Source: Nostoc sp. TCL240-02
Lineage (GTDB): Bacteria > Cyanobacteriota > Cyanobacteriia > Cyanobacteriales > Nostocaceae
NCBI RefSeq assembly: GCF_013343235.1
Contig: NZ_CP040094.1
Location: 3,534,501-3,598,500 of the forward strand
Direction of reading: 5' to 3'
DNA length: 64,000 bases
Part shown: positions 36,039-44,838 of the stretch, piece after piece
Layout: the number at the start of each line of letters is the position of its first letter
How positions within the stretch are numbered: position 1 is the first letter of the stretch
The notes under the pieces: generated by a model
The model's database searches: none
What the model was told of the DNA's origin: nothing
The model's input: only the letters and a program-made list of their open reading frames with translations
Translations under genes and position numbers: made by a program

Positions 36039-37136
36039 TTAATCTCCCAAATAAATACCCATACCACGGGCGGTTTTAACTAAAGTACCATTGGGATCAA
36101 CGGCACTATATTGAGCGATCGCTTCTGTAATTGGTACACTTAATACTTGGCGATTTTGCCATGTCACCATGCGATCGTATTTACCCTCTGCAATGAGATT
36201 AACGGCTGCAACACCAAAAGCAGTTGCAACTAATCTATCTAGTGGTGAAGCAGTTCCACCCCGTTGAATGTGTCCTAAAACTGTAACTCGCGTTTCTACA
36301 CCGATGTGTTCAATAATTTTATCTGCCAAATATTCGCCAATTCCACCGTATCGAGATTGACCTAAGCGATTTGTAATGGTCACATTTTCCCCATCGTGGG
36401 TACGAACCGCTTCAGAAACAATAATCAAACAATAGTTTTTGCCTTTCTCTTGGCGTTCTTTAATTTTGTGGCAAATATGCTCAACGGTGTAAGGAATTTC
36501 GGGAATTAAAATTACATTTGCTCCTCCCGCAATTCCCGCAGCTATAGCTATGTGTCCAGCATCACGCCCCATTACTTCCAAAATCATGACTCGGCTATGA
36601 CTTGCAGCGGTAAAATGTAACCTATCTAATGCTTCTGTGGCAATATTGACTGCTGTATCAAAACCAATAGCGTGTTCAGTAACGCCAATATCGTTATCAA
36701 TGGTTTTGGGAATACCTACTAAATTAATCCCACCTTGTTGGGCGAGACGGCGGAGAATTGCCAAACTACCATCGCCGCCAATACCAATCAAAGCGTCTAA
36801 ACCTAGCTCATGATAACCTGCAATGATTTCTTCGGAGCGATCGCATAAACTCCCATCCGCCATTGGAAAAGCAAAGGGGTCGCCTTTATTGGTTGTCCCC
36901 AACATTGTGCCACCCGCAGTTAATAGCGAGTCAACTTGATCAACTTCCAGCTTGGTGAATTGTGGTGGACGCGCCATTAATCCTAGAGTCGCTTGACGAA
37001 TTCCCAAAACCTCCCAGCCGTAAGTATCCACAGCACAATTTACTACAGCCCTAATCACAGCATTTAAGCCAGAACAATCACCTCCACTGGTAAGAATTCC
37101 AATGCGTTTGGGTTCTTCCATATTTTTTATTGACAT
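36039..37136 (-). CDS. pfkA: 6-phosphofructokinase
   Basis: Phosphorylates fructose-6-phosphate in glycolysis. 365 residues with GILTSGGDCSGLNAVIRA, nucleotide-site GIGGDGS, catalytic GIPKTIDNDIGVTEHAIGFDTA, VMGRDAGHIA and LGHIQRGG. Gly after GGD is the ATP-type residue, while Lys in PKTIDND is the residue usually seen in PPi-type or group III enzymes, so donor specificity is not certain from sequence. A second in-frame ATG five codons on is an equally good start. Confidence 0.92.
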   Translation of the reverse strand: MSIKNMEEPKRIGILTSGGDCSGLNAVIRAVVNCAVDTYGWEVLGIRQATLGLMARPPQFTKLEVDQVDSLLTAGGTMLGTTNKGDPFAFPMADGSLCDRSEEIIAGYHELGLDALIGIGGDGSLAILRRLAQQGGINLVGIPKTIDNDIGVTEHAIGFDTAVNIATEALDRLHFTAASHSRVMILEVMGRDAGHIAIAAGIAGGANVILIPEIPYTVEHICHKIKERQEKGKNYCLIIVSEAVRTHDGENVTITNRLGQSRYGGIGEYLADKIIEHIGVETRVTVLGHIQRGGTASPLDRLVATAFGVAAVNLIAEGKYDRMVTWQNRQVLSVPITEAIAQYSAVDPNGTLVKTARGMGIYLGD

Positions 37137-37188
37137 TTTGATCCAGATATATTGAGTAGTCGATGAAACTTAAGCCAAAATTAGCAAC

Positions 37189-37422
37189 AGATTAAACCTA
37201 AGTTAATGCGCTCCTTATAATGCCAAAGTAATTTTATGTTTGTTTTGTATCTAAAAACAAAACAAAGTTATCTTAGCTGTAAAATATAGGTGTAGAGCCA
37301 GTAGTAGATTAAACCTCGGCAAAAGCAATCCCTAAAAATGCCAGGGGAATTTTATGCTTGTTTTGTGTCTAAGAAAAAACCAAGTTATCCCAGCTGTAAA
37401 ATATGAGGGTGGAGCCAAAGGT
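37189..37422. repeat. 117-bp tandem duplication upstream of and into era
   Basis: Two adjacent copies (from 37189 and 37306) share AGATTAAACCT, AATGCCA, GGGAATTTTATG/AGTAATTTTATG, TTGTTTTGT, AAAGTTATC/CAAGTTATC, AGCTGTAAAATAT and GAGCCA in the same order. The second copy ends inside the first codons of era. Confidence 0.8.
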
Positions 37423-38377
37423 GACTAGTATTGATAATTACAACTTCTCTTTTTCAGGAGAAGTAACAATCCCACAGGCTCCTCCTGATTTTAAATCAGG
37501 TTTTATCGGCATTGTTGGTCGTCCGAATGTCGGTAAATCTACTTTGATGAATCAATTAGTAGGGCAAAAAATAGCCATTACTTCACCAATAGCGCAAACT
37601 ACACGTAACCGCTTGCGGGGCATTTTAACTACACCAGAGGCGCAGTTAATATTTGTAGATACGCCAGGAATTCATAAGCCCCATCATCAATTGGGCGAAG
37701 TATTGGTGCAAAATGCCAAAATTGCCATTGAATCGGTAGATGTAGTCCTATTTGTGGTAGATGGAGCAGTCGCTTGTGGATCGGGCGATCGCTATATTGC
37801 CGAATTGCTCAGTCGCAGCAAAACACCAGTGATTTTGGGCTTGAACAAAACCGACCAACAACCACCCGATTCTCAGTTTCTAGATGATAGTTACGCCCAA
37901 ATGGCCCAGTCCCATGAATGGGAAATTGTGAAATTTTCTGCCAAGACGAGTGTAGGATTACCGCAACTTCAAGAATTATTAATTGAACATTTAGAAATTG
38001 GGCCGTTATATTACCCGCCAGACTTGGTAACTGACCAGCCAGAACGCTTTATTATGGGTGAATTAATCCGAGAACAAATTTTATTATTGACTCGTGAAGA
38101 AGTACCCCATTCAGTAGCGATCGCCATTGACCTAGTAGAAGAAACTCCCAGCATTACTCGTGTGCTTGCTACCATCAACGTTGAGCGTGATTCTCAAAAA
38201 GGCATACTCATTGGCAAAGGCGGAGCGATGCTTAAAGCAATTGGTAGTGAAGCCCGCGAACAAATCCAAAAGTTAATCGCTGGCAAAGTTTACCTCGAAT
38301 TGTTTGTCAAAGTTCAACCAAAATGGCGACAGTCGCGAATTAGTTTAGCAGAGTTAGGCTATCGCGTGGAAGAATAA
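37403..38377 (+). CDS. era: GTPase Era
   Basis: Essential ribosome-assembly GTPase that binds the 3' end of 16S rRNA. 324 residues: G1 GRPNVGKS (near residue 41), G2 region AQTTRNRLRGI, G3 DTPGIHKP, G4 NKTD, then the C-terminal KH domain with GKGGAMLKAIGSEARE and LFVKVQPKWR. The N terminus has a ~30-residue extension before the G domain. The start lies inside the second copy of a tandem duplication; GTG two codons downstream could also serve. Confidence 0.96.
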   Translation: MRVEPKVTSIDNYNFSFSGEVTIPQAPPDFKSGFIGIVGRPNVGKSTLMNQLVGQKIAITSPIAQTTRNRLRGILTTPEAQLIFVDTPGIHKPHHQLGEVLVQNAKIAIESVDVVLFVVDGAVACGSGDRYIAELLSRSKTPVILGLNKTDQQPPDSQFLDDSYAQMAQSHEWEIVKFSAKTSVGLPQLQELLIEHLEIGPLYYPPDLVTDQPERFIMGELIREQILLLTREEVPHSVAIAIDLVEETPSITRVLATINVERDSQKGILIGKGGAMLKAIGSEAREQIQKLIAGKVYLELFVKVQPKWRQSRISLAELGYRVEE

Positions 38378-38379
38378 AT

Positions 38380-38580
38380 TAGTCATTGGTCATTAGTCAT
38401 TGGTCACTTGTACTGAGTTTCGACTGCGCGGAAATCGAGCGAAGTTGAGATTCAACTACCGCGTAGTCGTAAAGCCTGCGGCATAGCTACGCTTAGGGCA
38501 CAGCCTCTCCAAGAGTTGTATTGGTTAAAAAGGCAAAGGATAAATGACTAATGACTAATGACAAAGGACTAATGACTCTT
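38380..38580. repeat. Mixed short-repeat spacer
   Basis: CATTGGTCATTAGTCATTGG heptamer-type repeats, then a GCGGAAATCGAGCGAAGTTG element, a GTAAAGCCTGCGGCATAGC element and AATGACTAATGAC repeats, all between era and the regulator gene. Confidence 0.7.
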
Positions 38581-38592
38581 AATAAATAAATA

Positions 38593-39270
38593 ATGTCTTT
38601 AGATATTCGCTATCCCTTAAATTTACCAGCCAATGCTCCGCCGTTGCGCGTGTTAATTGTCGAAGACGATCCGATGATGCAACTGGGATTAGAGCAATCG
38701 TTAATGGCTCATCCTCAGTTGGAGATAGTTGGACAAGCAGAAGATGGTTATTTAGGAGTTCAAGCAGCACTGCAACTCAAACCTGATTTAGTGGTTATGG
38801 ATATTGGCTTGCCGCGATTGGATGGCATTGCAGCGACACAGCAAATTAAGGCGGCTTTGCCAGCAACTCATGTGGTGATGCTGACATCTCATCAAACGGA
38901 GACAGAAATTATTGCAGCGCTATCTAGTGGTGCAGATGCGTATTGTATTAAAGGTGCAAGTGTGGAACGATTGTTAAGTGCGATCGCAGCCGCAGTTGAT
39001 GGTGCAGCCTATCTCGATCCCCAAATTGCGCGGCGAGTAATTGATAATCTCAAACCGCCTACACCTACCAGTAACAATGCCAACTTATCTGGACGCGAGT
39101 TAGAAGTGTTGAAACTTATGGTAGACGGCTTGAGTAACCCGGAGATTGCCGAAAAACTTTATCTAAGTCCCAACACTATCAAAACTCACGTCCGAGGGAT
39201 TATGAATAAATTAGCAGTAGACGATCGCGTGCAAGCAGCAGTTGTGGCACTGCGTTCTGGGTTGGTTTGA
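38593..39270 (+). CDS. NarL/FixJ-type response regulator
   Basis: 225 residues: receiver domain (LIVEDDPMM acidic pair, phospho-acceptor in LVVMDIGLPRLDG, Lys in YCIKGAS) and C-terminal LuxR helix-turn-helix (LSGRELEVLKLMVDGLSNPE, LSPNTIKTHVRGIMNKLAV). The N terminus carries a ~15-residue extension. No kinase gene is adjacent, so its signal is unknown. Confidence 0.93.
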   Translation: MSLDIRYPLNLPANAPPLRVLIVEDDPMMQLGLEQSLMAHPQLEIVGQAEDGYLGVQAALQLKPDLVVMDIGLPRLDGIAATQQIKAALPATHVVMLTSHQTETEIIAALSSGADAYCIKGASVERLLSAIAAAVDGAAYLDPQIARRVIDNLKPPTPTSNNANLSGRELEVLKLMVDGLSNPEIAEKLYLSPNTIKTHVRGIMNKLAVDDRVQAAVVALRSGLV

Positions 39271-39328
39271 TTGAATATAAAGCAAATGCAGCAAAATACA
39301 GAGACAAACCTCAGCAAAAGGTAAGATT

Positions 39329-39442
39329 ACTAGTGTATCGAAACTTAACAATGAATTTCTCACTTTCTGCCCCACAAGCCCCGAAGAATGGCGAAAATGG
39401 TTAGAGAAAAATCATCAGCAGCAAACAAAAACCCATCGGTAA
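39329..39442 (+). pseudogene. Remnant of a YdeI-like gene
   Basis: The + strand reads NNEFLTFCPTSPEEWRKWLE then KNHQQQTKTHR and stops at 39442. That is the beginning of proteins of the YdeI/OmpD-associated type (TFCPTSPxEWRxWLEKNH). Nothing matching the remaining ~150 residues follows; a dispersed repeat block begins 40 bp downstream. A decayed 5' end is the best reading. Confidence 0.6.
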
Positions 39443-39485
39443 GATAACAAAGCCTACGTAATTCTTTGATAACCTGTTTTTTCAA

Positions 39486-39592
39486 CCGTAGGCGTAGCCC
39501 GCACTTCTCTACGAAATGCTTCCCTCTAAGCGTAGCTATGCCGCAGGCTTTACGATTTTACTCAGTGACCATCGTAGACATCGCTCTTTAAC
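39486..39592. repeat. Composite dispersed repeat block
   Basis: Contains CGTAGGCGTAGCCCGCAC, TAAGCGTAGCTATGCCGCAG and CAGTGACCATCGTAGACATC. The first and last are also in the segment that interrupts the baeRF gene at 17.73-17.79 kb. Confidence 0.75.
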
Positions 39593-39764
39593 GTAAACAA
39601 TATTACCTGAATAACTTTGGTGCCTGTTATTTTTGAGTTATAACAATCGCCACAATTTTTAGTCTCATCTATAAGTAGAGACGTACATATATATGTACGC
39701 CTCTCTAGCCGATTCATTTGTTGCCAAAATTTCTGAAAAATGGTCTTACCTTAATCGATTTTAG
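39593..39764. other. Non-coding spacer
   Basis: AT-rich, with a short imperfect inverted repeat, GAGACGTACATA / TATGTACGCCTC near 39680-39705. No gene seen. Confidence 0.4.
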
Positions 39765-40001
39765 TTAAAAAGAGTTTGAGAATTGATTAGGGTCTAGACT
39801 ATCTGGAAATAGTAAAATTTCCTTGCCTTCTAAATTTGCCTTTTGGTGAAGCAAAATTGCCTTTTCCAAAGAACAATATTTAATTGGAACCCATCTGTCG
39901 CTATAAAAGTAGACAGTTACTCGGCTCATTGCATACTCTTTCAACGGCAATGGAAGAGACCAGGACGAGTCCACAGTTTGAACCTTACCTCTTGAGTCCA
40001 T
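39765..40001 (-). CDS. Small hypothetical protein
   Basis: 78 residues, or 54 if translation begins at the Met before SRVTVYFYSDRWVP. It contains KYCSLEKAILLHQKANLEGK and ends PDSLDPNQFSNSF. The composition is protein-like, but no domain is recognised. Kept at modest confidence because of its size. Confidence 0.5.
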   Translation of the reverse strand: MDSRGKVQTVDSSWSLPLPLKEYAMSRVTVYFYSDRWVPIKYCSLEKAILLHQKANLEGKEILLFPDSLDPNQFSNSF

Positions 40002-40287
40002 GCTTTGAACCTCAATTACTAAGTATATATACTTTCACTCATCAGGATGATTTAAAGTAACTGTCATAAGTAATAAGAATCTGCTTTGAAACTGAATCTT
40101 TAGGTAAAAGTTAGAATAATTAGAATTAACCTAAAGATATGCTAGAAGTCAGTTTAAACTTATCATTTTTAGGTTAGATGCTCACAGGTTCAAAGGCTTA
40201 TTCACAAGTATCTGAGGTAGATGAACACATTTCCAAGACTCGTTCACGAGTATCAAAGACTCATCTGACCAATTAAGTGTAGTGGTA

Positions 40288-40857
40288 TTAATGTTGATGC
40301 ACTCGCTCCAGTAACCATAACGAAGCAACAGTGCCTACAAAGTGAGCAGCAATCCCAGTGATGTCTGCCACAACCACAAAAACATCCATCGGTCGAATAA
40401 TGTTGTAGGGATTGGTGATTGCTACTCCTGGAGGTTGGGATATAGATTTTGCCACTAGCACGAACACGGTTGAACCAGCACCTAAGAGAGTTAATAATAT
40501 TCCTACTAAACCCACAATTATCCCCAGTCGGAGGATTTTAGTTGTATTTGGCTTACTGGGATGCAAAGCTGGATTGGAATTTTCTAAAGCTTTGCCTATG
40601 TGAGTGTAACGAAAGTTCCAATAGAGACTGAATAACAATAGTACAATTCCGCAGACAGCCCAAAATATGCCAATTCCAAGACCAGCATTCTGTTGCTGAA
40701 CAAATTCACGACCAGTCAAAGCAAACAACAAAGCTAAGACAGAAACCACTCCAATTGACAATTGTGCCCAGAAAGTAATCCAGCCTGTAAGACGAATAGT
40801 ATTACCGATTCCTCGTGTTTCTGGTGGTAGCGATCGCGCTTCTGATTCAGTTTGCAT
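40288..40857 (-). CDS. DUF3611 family membrane protein
   Basis: About 189 residues with four hydrophobic helices (WAQLSIGVVSVLALLFAL; GIGIFWAVCGIVLLLFSLYW; LGIIVGLVGILLTLLGAGS; a C-terminal one). The pattern, including RGIGNTIRLTGWITFWAQL and IIRPMDVFVVVADITGIAAHF, fits the DUF3611 family of cyanobacteria and plastids, which I recall includes the plastid envelope protein TIC21/PIC1. Role in cyanobacteria is unsettled. The second Met (MQTESEARS) was chosen as start. Confidence 0.82.
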   Translation of the reverse strand: MQTESEARSLPPETRGIGNTIRLTGWITFWAQLSIGVVSVLALLFALTGREFVQQQNAGLGIGIFWAVCGIVLLLFSLYWNFRYTHIGKALENSNPALHPSKPNTTKILRLGIIVGLVGILLTLLGAGSTVFVLVAKSISQPPGVAITNPYNIIRPMDVFVVVADITGIAAHFVGTVASLWLLERVHQH

Positions 40858-41287
40858 ATAAATTACCATTAAATTTAATTGCCTTATGCCCCTATTGCCA
40901 AGAATATTTCCTCAGTTCGCCTCATACCCCCACCCCTAGACATAATCACCTCAAAATCTTGGGGAATAAAATCTTAATGGGCATGGGGCATTGGGAATTG
41001 GGCATCGATAAGAGAGAAGAGATAAGGGGGACAAGGAAGAGGGGGGAGACTTGGGAGAGACTTGTTGAATAATTCTCCCTTTATCCCCCTTGTCCTCCTT
41101 GTCCCCCTCATCTCCCCTTCTGCTCCCTACCCCCTGCCTCTTCGCGATGCCCATAATTTAAAATCCTGCCAAACGATGTAAAGGTTTCAAACTCAGGGAC
41201 GATGAAGAATTAGCAATTAAATTGACAAAATTACACTATAAAGAGTGATATTAAGCGATAGATAGCGCTTGCAAAGGACTAACGGGC
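40858..41287. other. Repeat-filled spacer before the TspO genes
   Basis: Holds a long imperfect inverted repeat (about 40978-41150): GGGCATGGGGCATTGGGAAT and GGGGGACAAGGAAGAGG on one side, CCCCTTGTCCTCCTTGTCC and CGCGATGCCC on the other. This matches the blocks around the exosortase gene. The last 100 bp before the gene are AT-rich and presumably promoter. Confidence 0.6.
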
Positions 41288-41761
41288 ATGATTAAATCTT
41301 GGATGGTGATTGGGGGCGTGGCTTTCTTGGTTGCTTTAGCCGCTAACGTGATTACGCCTAGCGATCGCCAATGGTTCAAGCGCTTACAACGACCAAGATG
41401 GCTAACTTTTGAGGGTGCGATTCCAATTATCTGGACTGTAATATTTATTTGCGGTGCTTGGTCGGCTTATATTATCTGGGAAAAAGATCCAGGAAGCACC
41501 TCAACCTGGTTAATCATGGGTTTATATCTACTGTTAGAAATAATTACTATCGCCTATACGCCTGTAATGTTTAGGCTTCGCAGTCTAAAAGTGGGAACAA
41601 TTCTTGGTGGCACAGGTTTTATCATTTGTGCTTTCTTAATACTTGCAGTCTTAAGTATTTCTGGTTGGGCAGCATTGCTACTAGTTCCTTATATCCTGTG
41701 GAGTCCCATTGGTACTTATACCACTTGGCAGATGACCGCTCTCAATCCTCAAGATGCCTAA
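41288..41761 (+). CDS. TspO/MBR family protein (copy 1)
   Basis: 157 residues with five transmembrane helices, family of translocator proteins that bind tetrapyrroles. Landmarks: VITPSDRQWFKRLQRPRWLT, PIIWTVIFICGAWSAYIIWE, LLEIITIAYTPVMF and the C-terminal LWSPIGTYTTWQMTALN. The typical A/C-x-x-x-x-W pattern of TspO is present. It is paired with a paralogue 90 bp downstream. Confidence 0.9.
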   Translation: MIKSWMVIGGVAFLVALAANVITPSDRQWFKRLQRPRWLTFEGAIPIIWTVIFICGAWSAYIIWEKDPGSTSTWLIMGLYLLLEIITIAYTPVMFRLRSLKVGTILGGTGFIICAFLILAVLSISGWAALLLVPYILWSPIGTYTTWQMTALNPQDA

Positions 41762-41851
41762 GATTCGCACCAACGAATGATTCAACATATTCTCTAAATT
41801 GTCAAACTTGCAGTGTATGACTTGACAAAATACACAAAGCAAAAGGTAATT

Positions 41852-42325
41852 ATGATTCCATCTTGGATAATAATTGGGGCTGTAACTTTCTTCATCGCCC
41901 TTGGAAGTTTCTTGATTACGCCACGTGATGTTAAATGGTTTGCAAACTTAAGTCGCCCTCGCTGGCTAGTTTTTGAGCCATTGATTCCGATCATCTGGAC
42001 TGTGATTTTTATTTGCGGTGCAACTTCAGCTTATATTGTCTGGGAAAAAAATCCCGGAAGCCCAATTACTTGGTTAATAATGGCTTTTTACCTTTTGGTG
42101 GAAATTATTACCGTTGCCTACATACCTATAATGCTGAGGTTTCGCAGTCTCAAAGCTGGGGAAATTCTTGGGCTAGTTGGTTTGATTTCAGGTGTTGTCC
42201 TTGCAATCTGCGTTTTGCCGATTTCTCTAATGGCGGCGCTGTTACTCCTTCCTTATCTAATTTGGACTCCTATTGGTACTTACACTACCGACGAGTTAAA
42301 AGAGTTAAATCCTCAAGATGCATAA
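41852..42325 (+). CDS. TspO/MBR family protein (copy 2)
   Basis: 157 residues, clearly paralogous to the preceding gene (FLITPRDVKWFANLSRPRWL, PIIWTVIFICGATSAYIVWE, LIWTPIGTYTTDELKELNPQDA), with the same last four residues, PQDA. The start is set at the ATG behind AAAAGG; the open frame extends 13 codons further upstream. Tandem duplication with moderate divergence. Confidence 0.9.
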   Translation: MIPSWIIIGAVTFFIALGSFLITPRDVKWFANLSRPRWLVFEPLIPIIWTVIFICGATSAYIVWEKNPGSPITWLIMAFYLLVEIITVAYIPIMLRFRSLKAGEILGLVGLISGVVLAICVLPISLMAALLLLPYLIWTPIGTYTTDELKELNPQDA

Positions 42326-42330
42326 CGCAT

Positions 42331-43038
42331 CTATGCAATACGGCCATAACGTGCCGTGGCAGGATTGGCTGGATTAGATTGATTATTCAGCCAAGCCCAC
42401 ATTTGATCGCCAACAGAAAAATGCCACCACTCTCTGGGATTGCGTTGAAACCCTGCTTTTAACATTACATCTTGCAATAGCTGGCGGTGAGCCTGATAGT
42501 TTTGTGCTTCTGGGTCGTCATTATTGGCATAATAATCGGGATGCGATCGCTCTGACATTTCATCAATCGGCGAACCCATATTTACTATTTGCCCAGTATC
42601 ATCTACTAGTGTCACATCCACCGCCGCACCCGTACTGTGAGGAGGCGGAGTTTTTTCATCCAAACTCGGTGCAGCCCAAATTGCATAAACCGCTTCCCAA
42701 ACTTCTTGACGTTGGTTTGGGGATAACTCCACGTTAGTTAATCCCCTATCCTGCACTGCTTGAGTGAAGCTGTAATCTACCATAAACTGCTGAACTGCGA
42801 TCGGGCGATAAGCATCAAAAATTTGGATACGCCAGTGAGGATGCAGAACATCAAGATAATTTTGCGCTTGGATTAAATTTTCAATAACGCTTTGACGCAG
42901 ATAATAAGGGGAATGTTCGCCATAAGGCGCACCTAATTTTTCATAAGGATGGGGAGATTCCACTGCAAACAATTCTAAAGGAATCGCTATTAGCGGTTCA
43001 CCACACTCAAAAATTGGGATTTGATGATAAGGCCTCAT
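42331..43038 (-). CDS. VanX/DdpX-like D-Ala-D-Ala dipeptidase (M15)
   Basis: About 235 residues. The M15 zinc peptidase motifs are present: FDAYRP, PPHSTGAAVDVTLVD (SxHxxGxAxD) and EWWHFSVGD. Family members cleave D-alanyl-D-alanine in cell-wall turnover; in cyanobacteria there is no vancomycin cluster around it. The start is the third in-frame Met (RPYHQIPIFECGEPL). Convergent with the TspO pair, ending 6 bp from it. Confidence 0.88.
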   Translation of the reverse strand: MRPYHQIPIFECGEPLIAIPLELFAVESPHPYEKLGAPYGEHSPYYLRQSVIENLIQAQNYLDVLHPHWRIQIFDAYRPIAVQQFMVDYSFTQAVQDRGLTNVELSPNQRQEVWEAVYAIWAAPSLDEKTPPPHSTGAAVDVTLVDDTGQIVNMGSPIDEMSERSHPDYYANNDDPEAQNYQAHRQLLQDVMLKAGFQRNPREWWHFSVGDQMWAWLNNQSNPANPATARYGRIA

Positions 43039-43155
43039 GTAAATCATTCGTAATTCATAATTTGTAATTATCACCCCAAGCTGTGCATTAGGAATAATTT
43101 ATTTCTGTACACTAATAAATTTACCTTTCTTCTACCTTCAATTACGAATTATTAA

Positions 43156-44646
43156 ATGCTCAATCAAAATCAAACACCTTTATTAGATGCCTTAAAAGCC
43201 AATGCAGCAAGACCTCATGCACCTTTTTACACCCCAGGACATAAACTAGGTAAGGGAATTTCTCAACCCTTAGCTGACTTACTTGGCAAAGCTGTCTTTC
43301 GCGCTGATTTAACCGAATTAGCAGATTTAGATAATCTCTTTGCGCCCCAAGGAGTTATTCAAGAAGCGCAACAACTTGCGGCTGAAGCATTTGGCGCTTC
43401 GCAAACATGGTTCCTTGTCAATGGTTCTACCTGTGGGATTGAAGCAGCAATTCTCGCTATCTGTGGCACAGGCGATAAAATTATTCTGCCTCGCAATGTG
43501 CATTCTTCGGCGATCGCAGGTTTAATTCTCTCTGGTGCAATACCCATTTTTCTCAATCCTGAATACGATCCAGTTTTAGATATTGCTCACAGCATCACGC
43601 CCAATGCTGTACAGTCTGCACTCCAACAACATCCTGACGCTAAAGCAGTGTTGACAGTTTATCCAACATATTACGGCGTTTGTGGAGATTTGAGTGCGAT
43701 CGCCAATATCACCCATCAATACAATATCCCTTTACTTGTAGATGAGGCACACGGCGCACACTTTGCCTTTCATCCAGAATTACCCACTCCAGCTTTAACC
43801 GCAGGTGCTGATTTAACTGTACAATCCATCCACAAAGTACTCGGTGCAATGACACAGGCATCGATGCTGCATATTCAAGGTAACAGGATAGATTGCGATC
43901 GCATTAGTAAAGCTTTGCAACTTGTACAATCTACCAGTCCTAGCTATTTACTTTTAGCTTCTTTAGATGCAGCCCGTCAGCAAATGGTACTCCACGGAAA
44001 AAAGCTGATGTCTCGCACTTTGCAACTTGCCAATGAAGCGAGAACAAAAATAAGTCAAATTCCTGGATTATCTGTCTTACAGATTCTTAGCCCCCCTCCT
44101 TATCAAGGGGGGTTGGGGGGATCTCCCGATTTTGTGGCTTTAGACGAAACGCGATTAACAGTAACCGTTTCTGGTTTAGGCTTAACCGGATTTGAAGCAG
44201 AGGAAATTCTGGATGAAAAATTTGCTGTCACTGCTGAATTCGCCTCACTGCAACACCTCACCTTGATCATTAGTTTGGGCAACACTACAGCCGATATTGA
44301 GCAATTAGTGCAAGGTTTTACCACTCTTGCCAAAGAATATCGCCGAAACAACTTGACTCTTACCAATCCTGATGGGCAAAATCTTTTAACTACACAGGCT
44401 CATACTTTACATTTTTCTCCCCGTGAAGCCTTTTTTGCCATCAGTGAAACATTGCCTTTAGCACAAACAAGCGATCGCATCTGTGCCGAAATCGTCTGTC
44501 CCTATCCCCCAGGAATTCCTGTGTTAATGCCGGGAGAAATCATTACTAAACCAGTACTTGATTACTTACAAAAAATCCAAGTCATGGGGGGATTTATTAG
44601 TGGTTGCACTGACACTAGCTTCAAAAGCTTAAAAGTTTTAAAGTAA
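43156..44646 (+). CDS. Orn/Lys/Arg decarboxylase family protein with an in-frame repeat insert
   Basis: PLP-dependent fold-type I decarboxylase, 496 residues: FYTPGHKLGKGI, LTELADLDNLFAPQG, LVNGSTCGIEAAIL, LVDEAHGAHFAFHPELP and the PLP lysine in QSIHKVLGAMTQ (Lys227); the C-terminal domain ends with the typical GFISGCTDTSFKSLKV. The residues ILSPPPYQGGLGGSPD (~312-327) are encoded by a CCCCCCTCCTTATCAAGG...GGTTGGGGGG dispersed repeat read in frame. Substrate (Arg, Lys or Orn) cannot be fixed from sequence. Confidence 0.9.
   Translation: MLNQNQTPLLDALKANAARPHAPFYTPGHKLGKGISQPLADLLGKAVFRADLTELADLDNLFAPQGVIQEAQQLAAEAFGASQTWFLVNGSTCGIEAAILAICGTGDKIILPRNVHSSAIAGLILSGAIPIFLNPEYDPVLDIAHSITPNAVQSALQQHPDAKAVLTVYPTYYGVCGDLSAIANITHQYNIPLLVDEAHGAHFAFHPELPTPALTAGADLTVQSIHKVLGAMTQASMLHIQGNRIDCDRISKALQLVQSTSPSYLLLASLDAARQQMVLHGKKLMSRTLQLANEARTKISQIPGLSVLQILSPPPYQGGLGGSPDFVALDETRLTVTVSGLGLTGFEAEEILDEKFAVTAEFASLQHLTLIISLGNTTADIEQLVQGFTTLAKEYRRNNLTLTNPDGQNLLTTQAHTLHFSPREAFFAISETLPLAQTSDRICAEIVCPYPPGIPVLMPGEIITKPVLDYLQKIQVMGGFISGCTDTSFKSLKVLK
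44090..44126. repeat. C/G-rich dispersed repeat inside the decarboxylase gene
   Basis: CCCCCCTCCTTATCAAGG followed by GGGGTTGGGGGGATC, a C-run/G-run hairpin of a type common between genes in Nostoc-like genomes, here in frame within a coding sequence. Confidence 0.75.
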
Positions 44647-44838
44647 CATCCAAACTCCTAAATTATTGTTGATTAATTTTTAATTAATGCGTCAACAGTA
44701 AATATGCTTATAAAGAAGTTTTAAGCAAAAATACACAGTAATTTTACAGCTATGAAACTTCTATGAAAATAGCTAGCAGACTAATGTCATCTTTGATTTA
44801 TCTCTATAGGATCATATTGATGATTAATAAACCAAAAA

